Shown here piece by piece: positions 32,861 through 42,123 of a stretch of DNA of 64,000 nt. The stretch covers positions 4,031,025 to 4,095,024 of the forward strand of contig NC_012669.1 in the NCBI RefSeq assembly GCF_000023105.1, given 5' to 3'. A program made the position numbers and the translations under genes. The stretch comes from Beutenbergia cavernae DSM 12333 (lineage in GTDB: Bacteria > Actinomycetota > Actinomycetes > Actinomycetales > Beutenbergiaceae). Within the stretch, counting starts at the first letter, position 1. Each line of letters starts with the position of its first letter. The notes beneath the pieces are model-generated. The model searched no databases, was not told where the DNA came from, and saw nothing but the letters and a program-made list of their open reading frames with translations.

Positions 32861-35467
32861 TCAGTGCACGCTGATGACCAGCCCTTCGCGCGTGACGTCC
32901 TCGGCCCGGTCGACGACGACCGTCGCGCCGTCGACCACCTCGCCGGCGAGCAGCATCCGGGCGAGCTGGTCGCCGATCTCCCGCTGCACGAGACGCCGCA
33001 GCGGGCGCGCTCCGTACGCCGGGTCGTACCCCTCGAGGGCGAGCCACTCCCGGGCCGCCGGCGTGACGTCGAGCCGCAGCCGACGGTCCGCGAGCCGGGC
33101 GCCGAGCCGGTCGACCTGCAGGTCGACGATCGCCCCGAGCTCGTCCACGCTGAGCGCGTCGAAGATGACGACGTCGTCGAGCCGGTTGAGGAACTCCGGC
33201 TTGAAGCTCGCCCGGACCGCCGCCATCACGCCCTCGCGCTTGGTGGCGTCGTCGAGCGCCGGGTCGACGAGGAACTGCGACCCGAGGTTCGACGTCAGCA
33301 CGAGGATGACATTGCGGAAGTCGACGGTGCGGCCCTGGCCATCCGTCAGCCGGCCGTCGTCGAGCACCTGGAGCAGGATGTCGAACACCTCGGGATGCGC
33401 CTTCTCGACCTCGTCGAGCAGGACGACCGAGTAGGGACGACGCCGCACGGCCTCCGTGAGCTGTCCGCCCTCCTCGTACCCCACGTACCCGGGCGGGGCA
33501 CCGACCAGCCGCGCGACGGAGTGCTTCTCGCTGTACTCCGACATGTCGATCCGCACGATCGCGCGCTCGTCGTCGAACAGGAAGTCCGCGAGCGCCTTCG
33601 CCAGCTCGGTCTTGCCGACGCCGGTGGGCCCGAGGAACAGGAACGAGCCGGTGGGCCGGTCGGGGTCGGCGACGCCGGCACGCGCGCGGCGGACGGCGTC
33701 CGACACCGCGCGTACCGCGTCGCCCTGCCCGATGAGCCGCTGCCCGATGACGTCCTCCATCCGCAGGAGCTTCTGGGACTCGCCCTCGAGCAGCCGGCCG
33801 GCCGGGATGCCGGTCCACGCCGCGACCACCTCGGCGACCTCGTCGGGCCCGACGCGGTCGGCGATCATGGGCACGGCGCCGTCGCCGGCCGCGGTGTCGA
33901 TGGCCGCCTCGTCGCGCTCGGCCGAGACCAGCTCGCGCTCGACCTCGGGGATCTCGCCGTACCGGATCTCCGACGCGCGGGCGAGATCGCCCTCGCGCAT
34001 GGCCCGCTCGGCCGCCGTCGTCAGCTCGTCGAGGCGCGCCTTGAGGTCGCCCACCCTGTTGTGCCCGGCCTTCTCGGCCTCCCACCGAGCGGTGAGCCCG
34101 GCGAGCTCCTCCCGCCGGTCGGCGAGATCGGCGCGCAGCTTCTCGAGCCGTTCGGCCGACGACGGGTCGTCGGCCCGCTCGAGCGCGAGCTCCTCCATCG
34201 TGAGGCGGTCGACGGCGCGCTGCAGCTCGTCGACCTCGATCGGCGAGCTGTCGAGCTCCATCCGCAGCCGCGACGCCGACTCGTCGATGAGGTCGATGGC
34301 CTTGTCCGGGAGCTGACGCCCGGTGATGTAGCGGTCGGAGAGCGTGGCCGCCGCGACGAGCGCGGAGTCGGCGATCGTCACCTTGTGATGCGCCTCGTAG
34401 CGGGGTGCGATGCCACGGAGGATCGCGATCGTGTCCTCGACGCTCGGCTCGCCCACGAAGACCTGCTGGAAGCGCCGCTCGAGCGCCGGGTCCTTCTCGA
34501 TGTGCTCGCGGAACTCGTCGAGCGTCGTCGCCCCCACCATGCGGAGCTCGCCGCGCGCGAGCATCGGCTTGAGCATGTTGCCGGCGTCCATCGCGCCCTC
34601 CGACGCACCGGCGCCGACGACGGTGTGCAGCTCGTCGATGAACGTGACGATCTGCCCGTCGGAGCTCTTGATCTCGTCGAGCACCGCCTTGAGACGCTCC
34701 TCGAACTCGCCGCGGTACTTCGCACCGGCGACCATCGCGCCGAGGTCGAGCGCGACGAGGCGCTTGCCCTTGAGCGACTCGGGCACGTCACCCGCGACGA
34801 TGCGCTGCGCGAGGCCCTCGACGACGGCGGTCTTGCCGACGCCGGGCTCGCCGATGAGCACGGGGTTGTTCTTCGTCCGCCGGGACAGCACCTGGATCAC
34901 GCGCCGGATCTCGGAGTCGCGGCCGATGACCGGGTCGATCTTGCCCTCGGCCGCGCGCGCCGTGAGGTCCTGCCCGTACTTCTCGAGGGCCTGGAACGTG
35001 CCCTCCGGGTCGGGCGACGTCACGCGCGCGCCTCCGCGCACGTTCGGCAGGGCGGCGAGCAACGCCTCGCGCGTCGCGCCGGCCGAGGTGAGCAGCTCAC
35101 CCGCCGCACCGGAGCTCGCCGCCAGGGCGACGAGCAGGTGCTCGGTGGAGACGTACTCGTCGCCGAGAGCCTGCGCCTCCTCGCCGGCGGACTGCACCAC
35201 GGTGAGCGTCGCCCGAGACGCCTGCGGCTGGGCCGTGGACGCTCCGCTCGCGCTGGGCAGCGTGGCGAGCACGCCCTTCGCCCGCGCGGCGAGCTGGTCG
35301 CGGTCGGCGCCGACGGCGTCGAGCAGCGCGACGGCGACGCCGCCCGCCTGGTCGAGCAGCGCGGCGAGCAGGTGAACGGGCTCGAGATGCGGGTTGCCGG
35401 CGGCCGACGCCGTCTGCAGGGCAGCGGCGATCGCCTCTTGCGACTTCGTGGTGAGCTTGGTGTCCAA
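32861..35467 (-). CDS. clpB: ATP-dependent disaggregase chaperone ClpB
   Basis: Hexameric AAA+ unfoldase that rescues aggregated proteins with DnaK. The 868 residues comprise an N-domain (about 1-150), NBD1 with Walker A GEPGVGKT and Walker [13 protein letters not shown], the long coiled-coil M domain (about 400-525), NBD2 with GPTGVGKT and [14 protein letters not shown], and a small C-domain. I choose TTG 35467, where the protein begins [13 protein letters not shown] and minus-strand AGGGAGGA lies 6 nt upstream. It lacks the ClpP-binding loop of ClpC. The promoter region carries an HspR-like operator and a SigR/SigH-like promoter, fitting heat and thiol stress control as in mycobacteria. Confidence 0.97.
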   Translation of the reverse strand: MDTKLTTKSQEAIAAALQTASAAGNPHLEPVHLLAALLDQAGGVAVALLDAVGADRDQLAARAKGVLATLPSASGASTAQPQASRATLTVVQSAGEEAQALGDEYVSTEHLLVALAASSGAAGELLTSAGATREALLAALPNVRGGARVTSPDPEGTFQALEKYGQDLTARAAEGKIDPVIGRDSEIRRVIQVLSRRTKNNPVLIGEPGVGKTAVVEGLAQRIVAGDVPESLKGKRLVALDLGAMVAGAKYRGEFEERLKAVLDEIKSSDGQIVTFIDELHTVVGAGASEGAMDAGNMLKPMLARGELRMVGATTLDEFREHIEKDPALERRFQQVFVGEPSVEDTIAILRGIAPRYEAHHKVTIADSALVAAATLSDRYITGRQLPDKAIDLIDESASRLRMELDSSPIEVDELQRAVDRLTMEELALERADDPSSAERLEKLRADLADRREELAGLTARWEAEKAGHNRVGDLKARLDELTTAAERAMREGDLARASEIRYGEIPEVERELVSAERDEAAIDTAAGDGAVPMIADRVGPDEVAEVVAAWTGIPAGRLLEGESQKLLRMEDVIGQRLIGQGDAVRAVSDAVRRARAGVADPDRPTGSFLFLGPTGVGKTELAKALADFLFDDERAIVRIDMSEYSEKHSVARLVGAPPGYVGYEEGGQLTEAVRRRPYSVVLLDEVEKAHPEVFDILLQVLDDGRLTDGQGRTVDFRNVILVLTSNLGSQFLVDPALDDATKREGVMAAVRASFKPEFLNRLDDVVIFDALSVDELGAIVDLQVDRLGARLADRRLRLDVTPAAREWLALEGYDPAYGARPLRRLVQREIGDQLARMLLAGEVVDGATVVVDRAEDVTREGLVISVH

Positions 35468-35527
35468 GCGGGTCCTCCCTGGTGGCGGGCCGGCGCGCAG
35501 CCGGGCGTGTGTGTCTCCGTCATGGAC

Positions 35528-35554
35528 AACCCGGATCAAGGTTGAGTCTATTCC
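35528..35554 (-). promoter_or_regulatory. SigR/SigH-like promoter of clpB
   Basis: On the minus strand GGAAT (35554-35550), 19 bp, then GTT (35530-35528), matching the GGAAT-N18/19-GTT consensus of the actinobacterial thiol/heat-stress sigma factors. The leader to TTG 35467 would be about 55 nt. Confidence 0.6.
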
Positions 35555-35561
35555 GCTCAAC
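35541..35561. promoter_or_regulatory. HAIR-like HspR operator upstream of clpB
   Basis: GTTGAGT-N7-GCTCAAC, exactly the 7-7-7 layout of the HAIR element (CTTGAGT-N7-ACTCAAG). It overlaps the -35 of the SigR/SigH-like promoter. HspR repression of clpB is established in Streptomyces and Mycobacterium. Confidence 0.75.
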
Positions 35562-35646
35562 TTCGAGCGCATCCGGAACGGCCCCGGGGATCGGTCGCGA
35601 TCCTCCTGCGCTCGCCGGCGCTCGGTGTCGGAGCCTTGTTCGACGA

Positions 35647-35677
35647 ACGGGCCGGCACCCCGAAGGTGCCGGCCCGT
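35647..35677 (-). terminator. Hairpin after the lipoprotein gene
   Basis: Perfect 13-bp stem ACGGGCCGGCACC/GGTGCCGGCCCGT with a 5-nt loop, 22 nt past the lipoprotein stop. It isolates the clpB promoter from upstream transcription. Confidence 0.8.
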
Positions 35678-35699
35678 CCGCCGTCGGTATCGCTCGGGA

Positions 35700-36431
35700 T
35701 CACATCGGCGCGCTGATGTCCTGCGCCTCGTCCCACGCGGTCACGGTGATGACCGTGTCGATCGTCGTGCCGCTGACGTCGGCGCTGCTCTCGTTGCCGA
35801 GCACCGCGTAGTCGGCAGTCACGTACATGACGGTCGACACCGCCGCGCCCTCGACCTCGCCCTCGCCGGAGATCACGAAGACCTCCTGGTCGAGCCGCGT
35901 GTCGGTTCCGGTGACGGTGAGCTCGACGCCGGTCATCGCCGCCGCCTGCGCGGCCGGGTCGAGCGAGTCGATGTTCTCGCCCGCGGCGCTCAGGCCGGCG
36001 ATCAGCGGGTCGCTCGACTCCGGGTCGCCCTCCTGCCACTCGCCCGTCGTCCGCACGTACGTGACGCCGTCGACGACCACGACCTCCCCCATGGCGGACG
36101 TCATGTGCAGCGCCTGCGGGTCCGTGTTCACCCGCACCTGGGACGCGGATCCACCCAGATCCGTCTCAGCCGCGTAGCCGGCGACCTGCGCCGTCGCGTC
36201 GGCCGCGCACTGGGCGAGCACGGCGACGTCCACCGCCTCGCCGACGGCCAGCTCCGGGCAGTCGGACGCCGCGTCGTCGTCCGGCTCGTCCTCCGCCGAC
36301 TCCTCGGCGCCGCCGGACTGCTCGTCGGCGGCACTCGTCTCGTCCGCCGGGTCGTCGCCGCCCTGGGCACACCCCGCCAGCAGCAACGCCGACGCGAGCG
36401 CGAGGCCCGCCCCTGCTCTCGTGACTCGCAT
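35700..36431 (-). CDS. LppX/LprG-like lipoprotein of unknown function
   Basis: 243 residues beginning [21 protein letters not shown], a signal peptide with lipobox LAGC. An acidic Asp/Glu/Ser linker (about 25-60) leads to a beta-rich domain ([82 protein letters not shown]). The shape resembles LprG/LppX or DUF6612-type lipid-carrying lipoproteins, but similarity is weak. GGAAGG precedes ATG 36431. Possible role in cell-envelope lipid handling. Confidence 0.7.
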   Translation of the reverse strand: MRVTRAGAGLALASALLLAGCAQGGDDPADETSAADEQSGGAEESAEDEPDDDAASDCPELAVGEAVDVAVLAQCAADATAQVAGYAAETDLGGSASQVRVNTDPQALHMTSAMGEVVVVDGVTYVRTTGEWQEGDPESSDPLIAGLSAAGENIDSLDPAAQAAAMTGVELTVTGTDTRLDQEVFVISGEGEVEGAAVSTVMYVTADYAVLGNESSADVSGTTIDTVITVTAWDEAQDISAPM

Positions 36432-36559
36432 GAACTTCCTTCCTCGTGATGGAGATCCCATCCCCGGTGGGGGAGTCTGGCACGAACGTCGCGGGGGCGA
36501 CGGAGGCGCCCACAGGCGATTCGGGTGCCCGGCGCCTCGATGTGTGCCACCCTGACGCC

Positions 36560-37348
36560 ATGCGCCGGGGGATGGCCGTCGCCCTGATCGTCCTGGTCTC
36601 AGGGCTGCTGACGGGGTGCGTGCGGGTGATCGGGGACCTGCGCGTGAGCGAGGCCGACACGGTCTCGGGGACTCTCGTGATCGCCGTCGCCCTCGTCGAC
36701 GACACCGACGACGCCAAGGAGCGCGCCGCCGGCCAGGCGAGAGAGATCGAGAACCGCCTGCTCCCGGAGATCCGGCAGGCGCAGGGCGTGCGCAGCGACG
36801 CCTACCGGCAGGGCGACTACCTCGGGACGCAGCTGACGTTCTCCGACACCCCGCTCGACGTCTTCTCGCTGACGAACGTCCTGCCGCCTCCGGAGGCGCC
36901 CGCGGACGACGCCGCCGAGGCCTCCGAGGAGCCGACGGCGGCCGACGTCCCGCTCCTCATCACACACGAGGGCGACGACTACGTGGTGAACGCCGAGATC
37001 GACCCCATGGTGCTCGACGGCGCACCGCGGGCCGAGGAGGGCGAACGCCCGGACGGCGCCGACAGCTCCCGGGTGTCGATCTCGATCTCGTTCCCCGGCG
37101 ACGTCGAGTCGCACAACGGGGAGCTCGCGGACCGCACGGTGACGTGGACGACGACCTACGACGAGCCGCTCGTCATGTCCGCCCGCGCGGGGGACGCCCG
37201 GCCCGAGGGGCCCGCCTATCTCTGGACGGTGGTCGTGGTCGCGCTCGTCGGCATCGTCGTCCTGTGCACGACGGCGCTGGTGCTCATCGGCGCGAGGTCC
37301 CGCGGGGACTCGCGGGCGCCGCGGAAGCCCGCAGTCAAGATGCAGTGA
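36560..37348 (+). CDS. LppM-like lipoprotein (DUF3153)
   Basis: 262 residues with a lipoprotein signal ending LLTGC at about residue 20. The extracytoplasmic domain (VRVIGDLRVSEADTVSGTLVIAV, SISISFPGDVESHNGELADRTVTWT) matches the LppM family, and a C-terminal membrane helix (YLWTVVVVALVGIVVLCTTALVLIG) with a basic tail is the family pattern. An ATG at 36560 has CACCCT 6 nt upstream, suggesting a leaderless start. LppM of M. tuberculosis binds lipids and affects envelope composition; here the same is only inferred. The gene converges on the GbsR/MarR regulator. Confidence 0.85.
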   Translation: MRRGMAVALIVLVSGLLTGCVRVIGDLRVSEADTVSGTLVIAVALVDDTDDAKERAAGQAREIENRLLPEIRQAQGVRSDAYRQGDYLGTQLTFSDTPLDVFSLTNVLPPPEAPADDAAEASEEPTAADVPLLITHEGDDYVVNAEIDPMVLDGAPRAEEGERPDGADSSRVSISISFPGDVESHNGELADRTVTWTTTYDEPLVMSARAGDARPEGPAYLWTVVVVALVGIVVLCTTALVLIGARSRGDSRAPRKPAVKMQ

Positions 37349-37354
37349 CGGCGC

Positions 37355-37900
37355 TCAGCGCCGTCCGTCGCGCTCGGCCTTGAAGCGCGCCCAGTCCTCG
37401 AGCATCCGCCGGTGGTAGCTGCGCAGCCACTCCATGTAGTCGCGCATGTTCTCGAGCCGCCGGCGCGCGTCGTCGGTCAGCGACTCGTCGAGGTCGACCA
37501 GGGCGCGGGCGGCGAGATCCGCCTGCCGCACGAGGTAGCGCCTCTCCCCCGCGAGGAACGAGCCCCAGACGTCGTCGTCCATCCGGAAGTAGTGGCTGCG
37601 ATCGCCAGGCACGTGGTGACGCTTGATGAAGCCCGACTCGACGAGGCGCCGCGTCGTCGTCGAGATCGATCCGCTGCTCGCCCCGAGCGCGGCGACGAGC
37701 TCGGTGGAGGAGACGTAGGGCCGGCTCGTCACGAGCAGGTAGCCGATCACGCGACCCTCGATCGCCGGGGCTCCGCCGGCCGACCACAGCGCCGTGAAGT
37801 CGTCGACGAACCACCAGCGGTCGGCGTCGTCGTCAGCGGCCTCAGGCACGGGTGCGACCTCGTCCCGCACACCCTCGTCGGTGCTTCGGACCATGGACAC
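37355..37900 (-). CDS. GbsR/MarR-type transcriptional regulator
   Basis: A 181-residue winged-helix protein: FVDDFTALWSAGGAPAIEGRVIGYLLVTSRPYVSSTELVAALGASSGSISTTTRRLVESGFIKRHHVPGDRSHYFRMDDD. The N-terminal GAPAxEGRVIGYLL and the wing GDRSHYF are hallmarks of the GbsR group; a C-terminal helical region (about 120-181) would dimerise. Start is GTG 37900 or ATG 37894. A perfect inverted repeat (37920-37943) lies between its promoter and the divergent peptide operon at 38134, so it probably represses itself and that operon. Confidence 0.85.
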   Translation of the reverse strand: MSMVRSTDEGVRDEVAPVPEAADDDADRWWFVDDFTALWSAGGAPAIEGRVIGYLLVTSRPYVSSTELVAALGASSGSISTTTRRLVESGFIKRHHVPGDRSHYFRMDDDVWGSFLAGERRYLVRQADLAARALVDLDESLTDDARRRLENMRDYMEWLRSYHRRMLEDWARFKAERDGRR

Positions 37901-37919
37901 CCCTGAGTAAAGATCTCGT

Positions 37920-37943
37920 AACTTTCAGTCGCTTCTGAAAGTT
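37920..37943. promoter_or_regulatory. Perfect inverted repeat, operator for the MarR/GbsR regulator
   Basis: AACTTTCAG-N6-CTGAAAGTT, 9-bp arms, in locally AT-rich DNA between the regulator gene and the divergent peptide-uptake operon. It ends 5 nt before the operon's -35 box and lies upstream of the regulator's TTTACT (-10, 37911-37906). Confidence 0.75.
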
Positions 37944-37948
37944 CTGTA

Positions 37949-37977
37949 TTGACTCAGCGCTCGGCGCGCTCCACGAT
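37949..37977 (+). promoter_or_regulatory. Promoter of the peptide-uptake operon
   Basis: TTGACT (37949-37954), 17 bp, CACGAT (37972-37977). The leader to ATG 38134 would be about 150 nt; no riboswitch fold was recognised in it. Confidence 0.5.
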
Positions 37978-38133
37978 CACACCACGCCTACCGGCACCCG
38001 AGCAAGCAACGCGCACGCCGCCTCAGTCCTCGGCCACGTGCATCGAACCGCCGCCTCACCCGCCCCACCCCGGCGGGAGCCGACGGTCCAGCGTCCGCGT
38101 CCAGCAGCACGCCCGCCCCCTCGAGGAGTCACG

Positions 38134-39744
38134 ATGCGCCACCGACTCGTCCCGCTCGCCGCCACCATCGCCGCACTCGCGCTCCTGGCCACCGCCTGCT
38201 CCTCGGGCGGAGGCACCGGGGACGACGACGGCGCCGCCTCCGGTGAGCCGACGTCCTTCTCCATCGCGATCAGCGAGCCGGACCACCTCGTCCCCGGCAA
38301 CCAGTACGTCAGCTACGAGGTCGTCACGTCCGTGTGGTCCTCGCTGACCACCATCGACCCCGACAGCGCCGAGGGCTGGGTGCCGCTCGTCGCCGAGTCC
38401 GTGACGAGCGACGACAACGTGACCTGGACCGTCACGCTGGCCGACGGCTGGACGTTCCACGACGGCACCCCCGTCACTGCGCAGAGCTACGTCGACGCGT
38501 GGAACTACACGGCCTACGGCCCCCACGCCCAGGTCAACGGCGGGCAGCTCGCCCGCGTGGCCGGCTACGACGAGCTCAACCCGGCCGAGGGAGAGCCGAC
38601 GACCGAGACGCTGTCCGGGCTCGCCGTCGTCGACGAGCGGACGTTCACCGTCACGCTGGTGGGCCCGGACAGCCAGTTCCCGCTGCAGCTCTCCGACGCC
38701 CAGACCGCGCTCTTCCCCCTCCCCGAGTCGTTCTACGACGACCCGGAGGCGTTCGACCGGATGCCGATCGGCAACGGCCCGTACGCGATGACCGAGCCGT
38801 GGGTGGACAACGAGCCCATCGTGCTCGAGGCGTACGCCGACTTCCCCGGCGAGGCCCCGCTGTCCGACCGGGTCGAGCTCAAGCCGTACCTCGACATGAA
38901 CACGGCGTACACCGACGTCCAGGCCGGCAACACCGACATCGTGTTCGTCCCGGCCAGCCGGATCGGCCAGGTCGAGGCCGACTTCGGCGACCGCGTGCGC
39001 TCCTACCCCTCACCCGGGATCTCGACGCTCGGGTTCCCGCTCGAGGACCCGCGGTTCGCCGACCCGCGCGTGCGGCAGGCCATCTCGATGGCCGTCGACC
39101 GGCAGGCGCTCTCGGACGCGATCTACGGCGGCTACTACACGCCGGCGTCGGCCGTCACGCCCGAGGCGATGATCGGCTCGCCCACCGGCCTGTGCGACTT
39201 CTGCGACTTCGACCCCGACGCCGCCCGCGACCTGCTGGCCGAGGCCGGCGGCTGGGAGGGGCCGATGGTGGTGGAGTTCCCCGGCGGGTCCGGGCTCGAC
39301 GAGCTGTACGAGGCGATCGCCAACCAGATCCGGCAGAACCTCGAGATCGACGACGTGACGGCGCAGCCCACGACGGACTGGGCCGAGTGGTCGGCGAAGG
39401 TCGAGGCCTGGGAGGTCACCGGACCGCACTTCGCCCGCTGGGGTGCGCTGTACCCGTCGATGCAGGACACGCTGCGCAACATGTACACGTCGGCCGGCGG
39501 TTGCTACAACTGCACGCAGTATTCGAGCCCGGAGGTGGACGACCTGCTCACGCAGGCCGACGCCGCGCCGAGCAACGAGGAGGCCACCGAGCTGTACATC
39601 GCCGCCCAACGCGAGATCTTGAGTGACTTCCCGACCGCCCCGCTCTTCAACGACGCGTACACGTTCGCGCTGTCGGAGCACATCGAGGAGGTCGACGCGA
39701 TCTCCGGCAGCATCGTGCTGTCCCGTGTGAGCGTCCATGAGTGA
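38134..39744 (+). CDS. Oligopeptide-type ABC transporter binding lipoprotein (family 5)
   Basis: 536 residues with lipoprotein signal MRHRLVPLAATIAALALLATAC, a Ser/Gly/Asp linker, and the DppA/OppA fold: FSIAISEPDHLVPGNQYVSYEVVTSVWSSLTTIDPDSAEGWVPLVAESV, DGWTFHDGTPVTAQSYVDAWNY, PRVRQAISMAVDRQAL. Paired Cys residues in LCDFCDFDPDAA and GCYNCTQYSSPEVDDLL may form disulfides in the mature protein. ATG 38134 has GAGGAG upstream. It leads a seven-gene operon whose next gene overlaps it by 8 nt. Ligand unknown; the peptidase next door argues for peptides. Confidence 0.92.
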   Translation: MRHRLVPLAATIAALALLATACSSGGGTGDDDGAASGEPTSFSIAISEPDHLVPGNQYVSYEVVTSVWSSLTTIDPDSAEGWVPLVAESVTSDDNVTWTVTLADGWTFHDGTPVTAQSYVDAWNYTAYGPHAQVNGGQLARVAGYDELNPAEGEPTTETLSGLAVVDERTFTVTLVGPDSQFPLQLSDAQTALFPLPESFYDDPEAFDRMPIGNGPYAMTEPWVDNEPIVLEAYADFPGEAPLSDRVELKPYLDMNTAYTDVQAGNTDIVFVPASRIGQVEADFGDRVRSYPSPGISTLGFPLEDPRFADPRVRQAISMAVDRQALSDAIYGGYYTPASAVTPEAMIGSPTGLCDFCDFDPDAARDLLAEAGGWEGPMVVEFPGGSGLDELYEAIANQIRQNLEIDDVTAQPTTDWAEWSAKVEAWEVTGPHFARWGALYPSMQDTLRNMYTSAGGCYNCTQYSSPEVDDLLTQADAAPSNEEATELYIAAQREILSDFPTAPLFNDAYTFALSEHIEEVDAISGSIVLSRVSVHE

Positions 39745-41200
39745 CCCGATGAGCACGACGACGACGTCCGCCGCCCCCGGCCGCGCCCCGGAGTGGTTGG
39801 CGGACGTCGTCGCCCGGTCCGGCGAGGTTCCGCCGACCGACGTGTTCCCGACGGTCGACGAGCTGCTCGCCTCCTTCGAGGAGCTGCGCGCCGCCTCGTC
39901 GGGTCGGCTGACCCGACGGCGGATCGGCACGTCGCGCCTCGGTGAGCCGATCTGGTGCTACTCGGTCGGCACCGGCTCGCGCGCCCACGTGATCGTCGGC
40001 GGCGTCCACCCGAACGAGCCGATCGGGTCCGTCACCGCCCTGCATCTCGCCCGCACCGCCGTCGAGGACCGGGACCTGACGTCCGGCACGTGGGACGCGA
40101 CGTGGCACGTCGTGCCCACGATCGACCCGGACGGGATGCGGCTCAACGAGGGGTGGCTGCACGGGCCGTTCACGCGGTCGCACTACTCGCGCCACTTCTA
40201 CCGGCCGGCCCCGGCGGAACAGGTCGAGTGGTCCTTCCCGCTCGAGTACAAGGACCTGTACTTCGACGCCGTCATGCCGGAGACGCTCGCGCTCATGCGG
40301 CTCCTCGACGACACGCGGCCCGAGCTCCTCATGACGCTGCACAACGGCGAGCTCGGCGGCGTCTACTACTACCTGACCGAGGCGCTGCCGAGCGTGTACG
40401 GCGCCCTGGCCGCGATCCCGGAGGCGCAGGGCCTGGAGCTCGACGCCGGGGAGCCGGAGGCGCCGTTCATCCCCGTGCTCGCGCCCGCGATCTACGCCGA
40501 GATCGACCCGGGCGCGGGGTACGAGCACCTCGTCTCGCTCGGGCTCGACCCGCTCGCCGGTGCGCCGTCGGGCGGATCCTCCGGGTCGTACGCCAGCCGT
40601 CACGGCACGTTCTCGTTCGTCGCGGAGCTGCCGTACTGGTCGCACCCGGACTCCTCCGACGACAGCGTCAGCTCGCACTCCTACGCGGACGCGCTCGCCC
40701 GGGCCGGCGTCGAGCTCGGCGAGGTGGCGGACCTGCTGCTCGGGCTGCTCGCGGAGGTCGACGGAGAGCTGCCGGACTCGTCGCCGCTCGTGCGGGGATC
40801 GCGCGCGTTCCTCCCGTTCCTGCGCTCCGACGCCGACGCCCTGGCGCTCCGCGCGGTGGAGCCGGAGGCGGACCGACCGGCCACCGTGGCCGAGGTGTTC
40901 TCGGTCGCGGACCAGGTGCGGATGTTCCGGCTGCGGTTCGGGGGCATGCTGCTGCGGGCCGTCGACGGGATCTGCGCGCTGGGCACGGCGAGCCCGACGG
41001 CGCGCCGGGTCCACGCCCGGCTCACGGACGTCCTGGCGGAGTGGGGCCGCGAGGCCGACGCGCACCCGCTGACGCCGCACCCGATCGCCGCGCTGGCGGG
41101 CGTCCAGTACGCGTCGCTGCTCGCCGTGTCGCGCGCGCTGCAGGACCGGGCGCGCCAGGAGCGGACTCCGCAGCGCGACGAGGATCCGGGGCCGCCGTGA
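39737..41200 (+). CDS. M14-family zinc carboxypeptidase-like protein
   Basis: 487 residues, cytoplasmic (no signal). The M14 zinc ligands are HPNEP (His91, Glu94) and a distal His in MTLHNGELGG (about 202); GTSRLGEPIWCYSVG and VPTIDPDGMRLNEGW precede and follow as in M14 enzymes. The C-terminal third (about 320-487) is helical and not part of the peptidase. The start lies within the end of the binding-protein gene (8-nt overlap, ATGAGTGA), so expression is coupled. Being inside the cell, it would trim C-terminal residues or amide-linked groups from the imported compound. Confidence 0.85.
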   Translation: MSDPMSTTTTSAAPGRAPEWLADVVARSGEVPPTDVFPTVDELLASFEELRAASSGRLTRRRIGTSRLGEPIWCYSVGTGSRAHVIVGGVHPNEPIGSVTALHLARTAVEDRDLTSGTWDATWHVVPTIDPDGMRLNEGWLHGPFTRSHYSRHFYRPAPAEQVEWSFPLEYKDLYFDAVMPETLALMRLLDDTRPELLMTLHNGELGGVYYYLTEALPSVYGALAAIPEAQGLELDAGEPEAPFIPVLAPAIYAEIDPGAGYEHLVSLGLDPLAGAPSGGSSGSYASRHGTFSFVAELPYWSHPDSSDDSVSSHSYADALARAGVELGEVADLLLGLLAEVDGELPDSSPLVRGSRAFLPFLRSDADALALRAVEPEADRPATVAEVFSVADQVRMFRLRFGGMLLRAVDGICALGTASPTARRVHARLTDVLAEWGREADAHPLTPHPIAALAGVQYASLLAVSRALQDRARQERTPQRDEDPGPP

Positions 41201-42123
41201 CCCGGGTCGTGCTGCGGCGGGTCCTCGAGCTCGCGATCGTGTTCCTCGGCGTCACGTTCGTGATCTTCGCCGCGGTCTGGGCGCTGCCGGGCGACCCGAT
41301 CCGGGCGATGGCCGGCGAGCGCCCGGTGTCTGACGCCGTCATCGCGACGATCCGCGCGCAGTACGGCCTCGACGACCCGCTGTTCGTGCAGTACCTCAAC
41401 TACCTCGGCGGGCTCGTGCGTGGCGACCTCGGCATCGACTTCACGGGCCGCTCGGTCGCCGCGCAGATGGCCGACCGGTGGCCGGTGACGATCCAGCTCG
41501 CCCTCACCGCCTGGGTCATGGAGATCGTGCTCGGCCTCGGCCTCGGGATCTACACGGCCCTGCGCCGCGGCCGCTGGACGTCGACGCTCATGCTGTGGAC
41601 CGCCGTCGCGATCTCCTCGGTCCCGGTGTTCGTGCTCGCGTACCTCGGGCAGCTCACGTTCGGGATCCGGTGGCAGATCTTCCCGATCGCCGGGACCGGC
41701 GACGGCTGGCCGATGGGCTACCTGCTCCCGGCGTTCGTCATCGCGCTGCTCGGGATGGTCGCCGTGTCACGGCTCGCGCGGGGGTCGATCCTCGACAACC
41801 TCATGGCCGACCACGTGCGCACCGCCCGCGCGAAGGGTCTGCCCGAGTCCCGCGTGTTCACGCACCACGTGCTGCGCAACTCCCTGCTGCCCGTGCTGAC
41901 GTTCCTCGCCGTGGACCTCGGCGCCCTGCTCGGCGGCGCCGTCATCGTCGAGGGCATCTTCAACATCCCCGGGGTCGGCCAGCTGCTGTTCACCGGGATC
42001 CAGCAGCACCAGGGACCGCTCGTCGTCGGGGTCGCGACGGCGCTCATCGTCATCTTCCTGCTCGTCAACCTGCTCGCGGACCTCCTCTCCTCCGCCCTCG
42101 ATCCCCGGATCCGCCATGACTGA
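41197..42123 (+). CDS. Oligopeptide ABC transporter permease, DppB type
   Basis: 308 residues starting at GTG 41197, inside the preceding stop (GTGA). Six membrane helices. The family motif is at ALPGDPIRAMAGE, and the cytoplasmic EAA loop at DHVRTARAKGLPESRVFTHHVLRNSLLPVLT. It pairs with the next permease (8-nt overlap). The DppB/DppC pair normally works with ATPases DppD and DppF, which are not encoded in this operon. Confidence 0.93.
   Translation: MTRVVLRRVLELAIVFLGVTFVIFAAVWALPGDPIRAMAGERPVSDAVIATIRAQYGLDDPLFVQYLNYLGGLVRGDLGIDFTGRSVAAQMADRWPVTIQLALTAWVMEIVLGLGLGIYTALRRGRWTSTLMLWTAVAISSVPVFVLAYLGQLTFGIRWQIFPIAGTGDGWPMGYLLPAFVIALLGMVAVSRLARGSILDNLMADHVRTARAKGLPESRVFTHHVLRNSLLPVLTFLAVDLGALLGGAVIVEGIFNIPGVGQLLFTGIQQHQGPLVVGVATALIVIFLLVNLLADLLSSALDPRIRHD

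Noticed and set aside
38038-38133. Upstream ATG for the oligopeptide-binding lipoprotein
   Set aside because: It would place 32 Pro/Arg residues before the signal peptide and destroy lipoprotein export; ATG 38134 has a good ribosome site.
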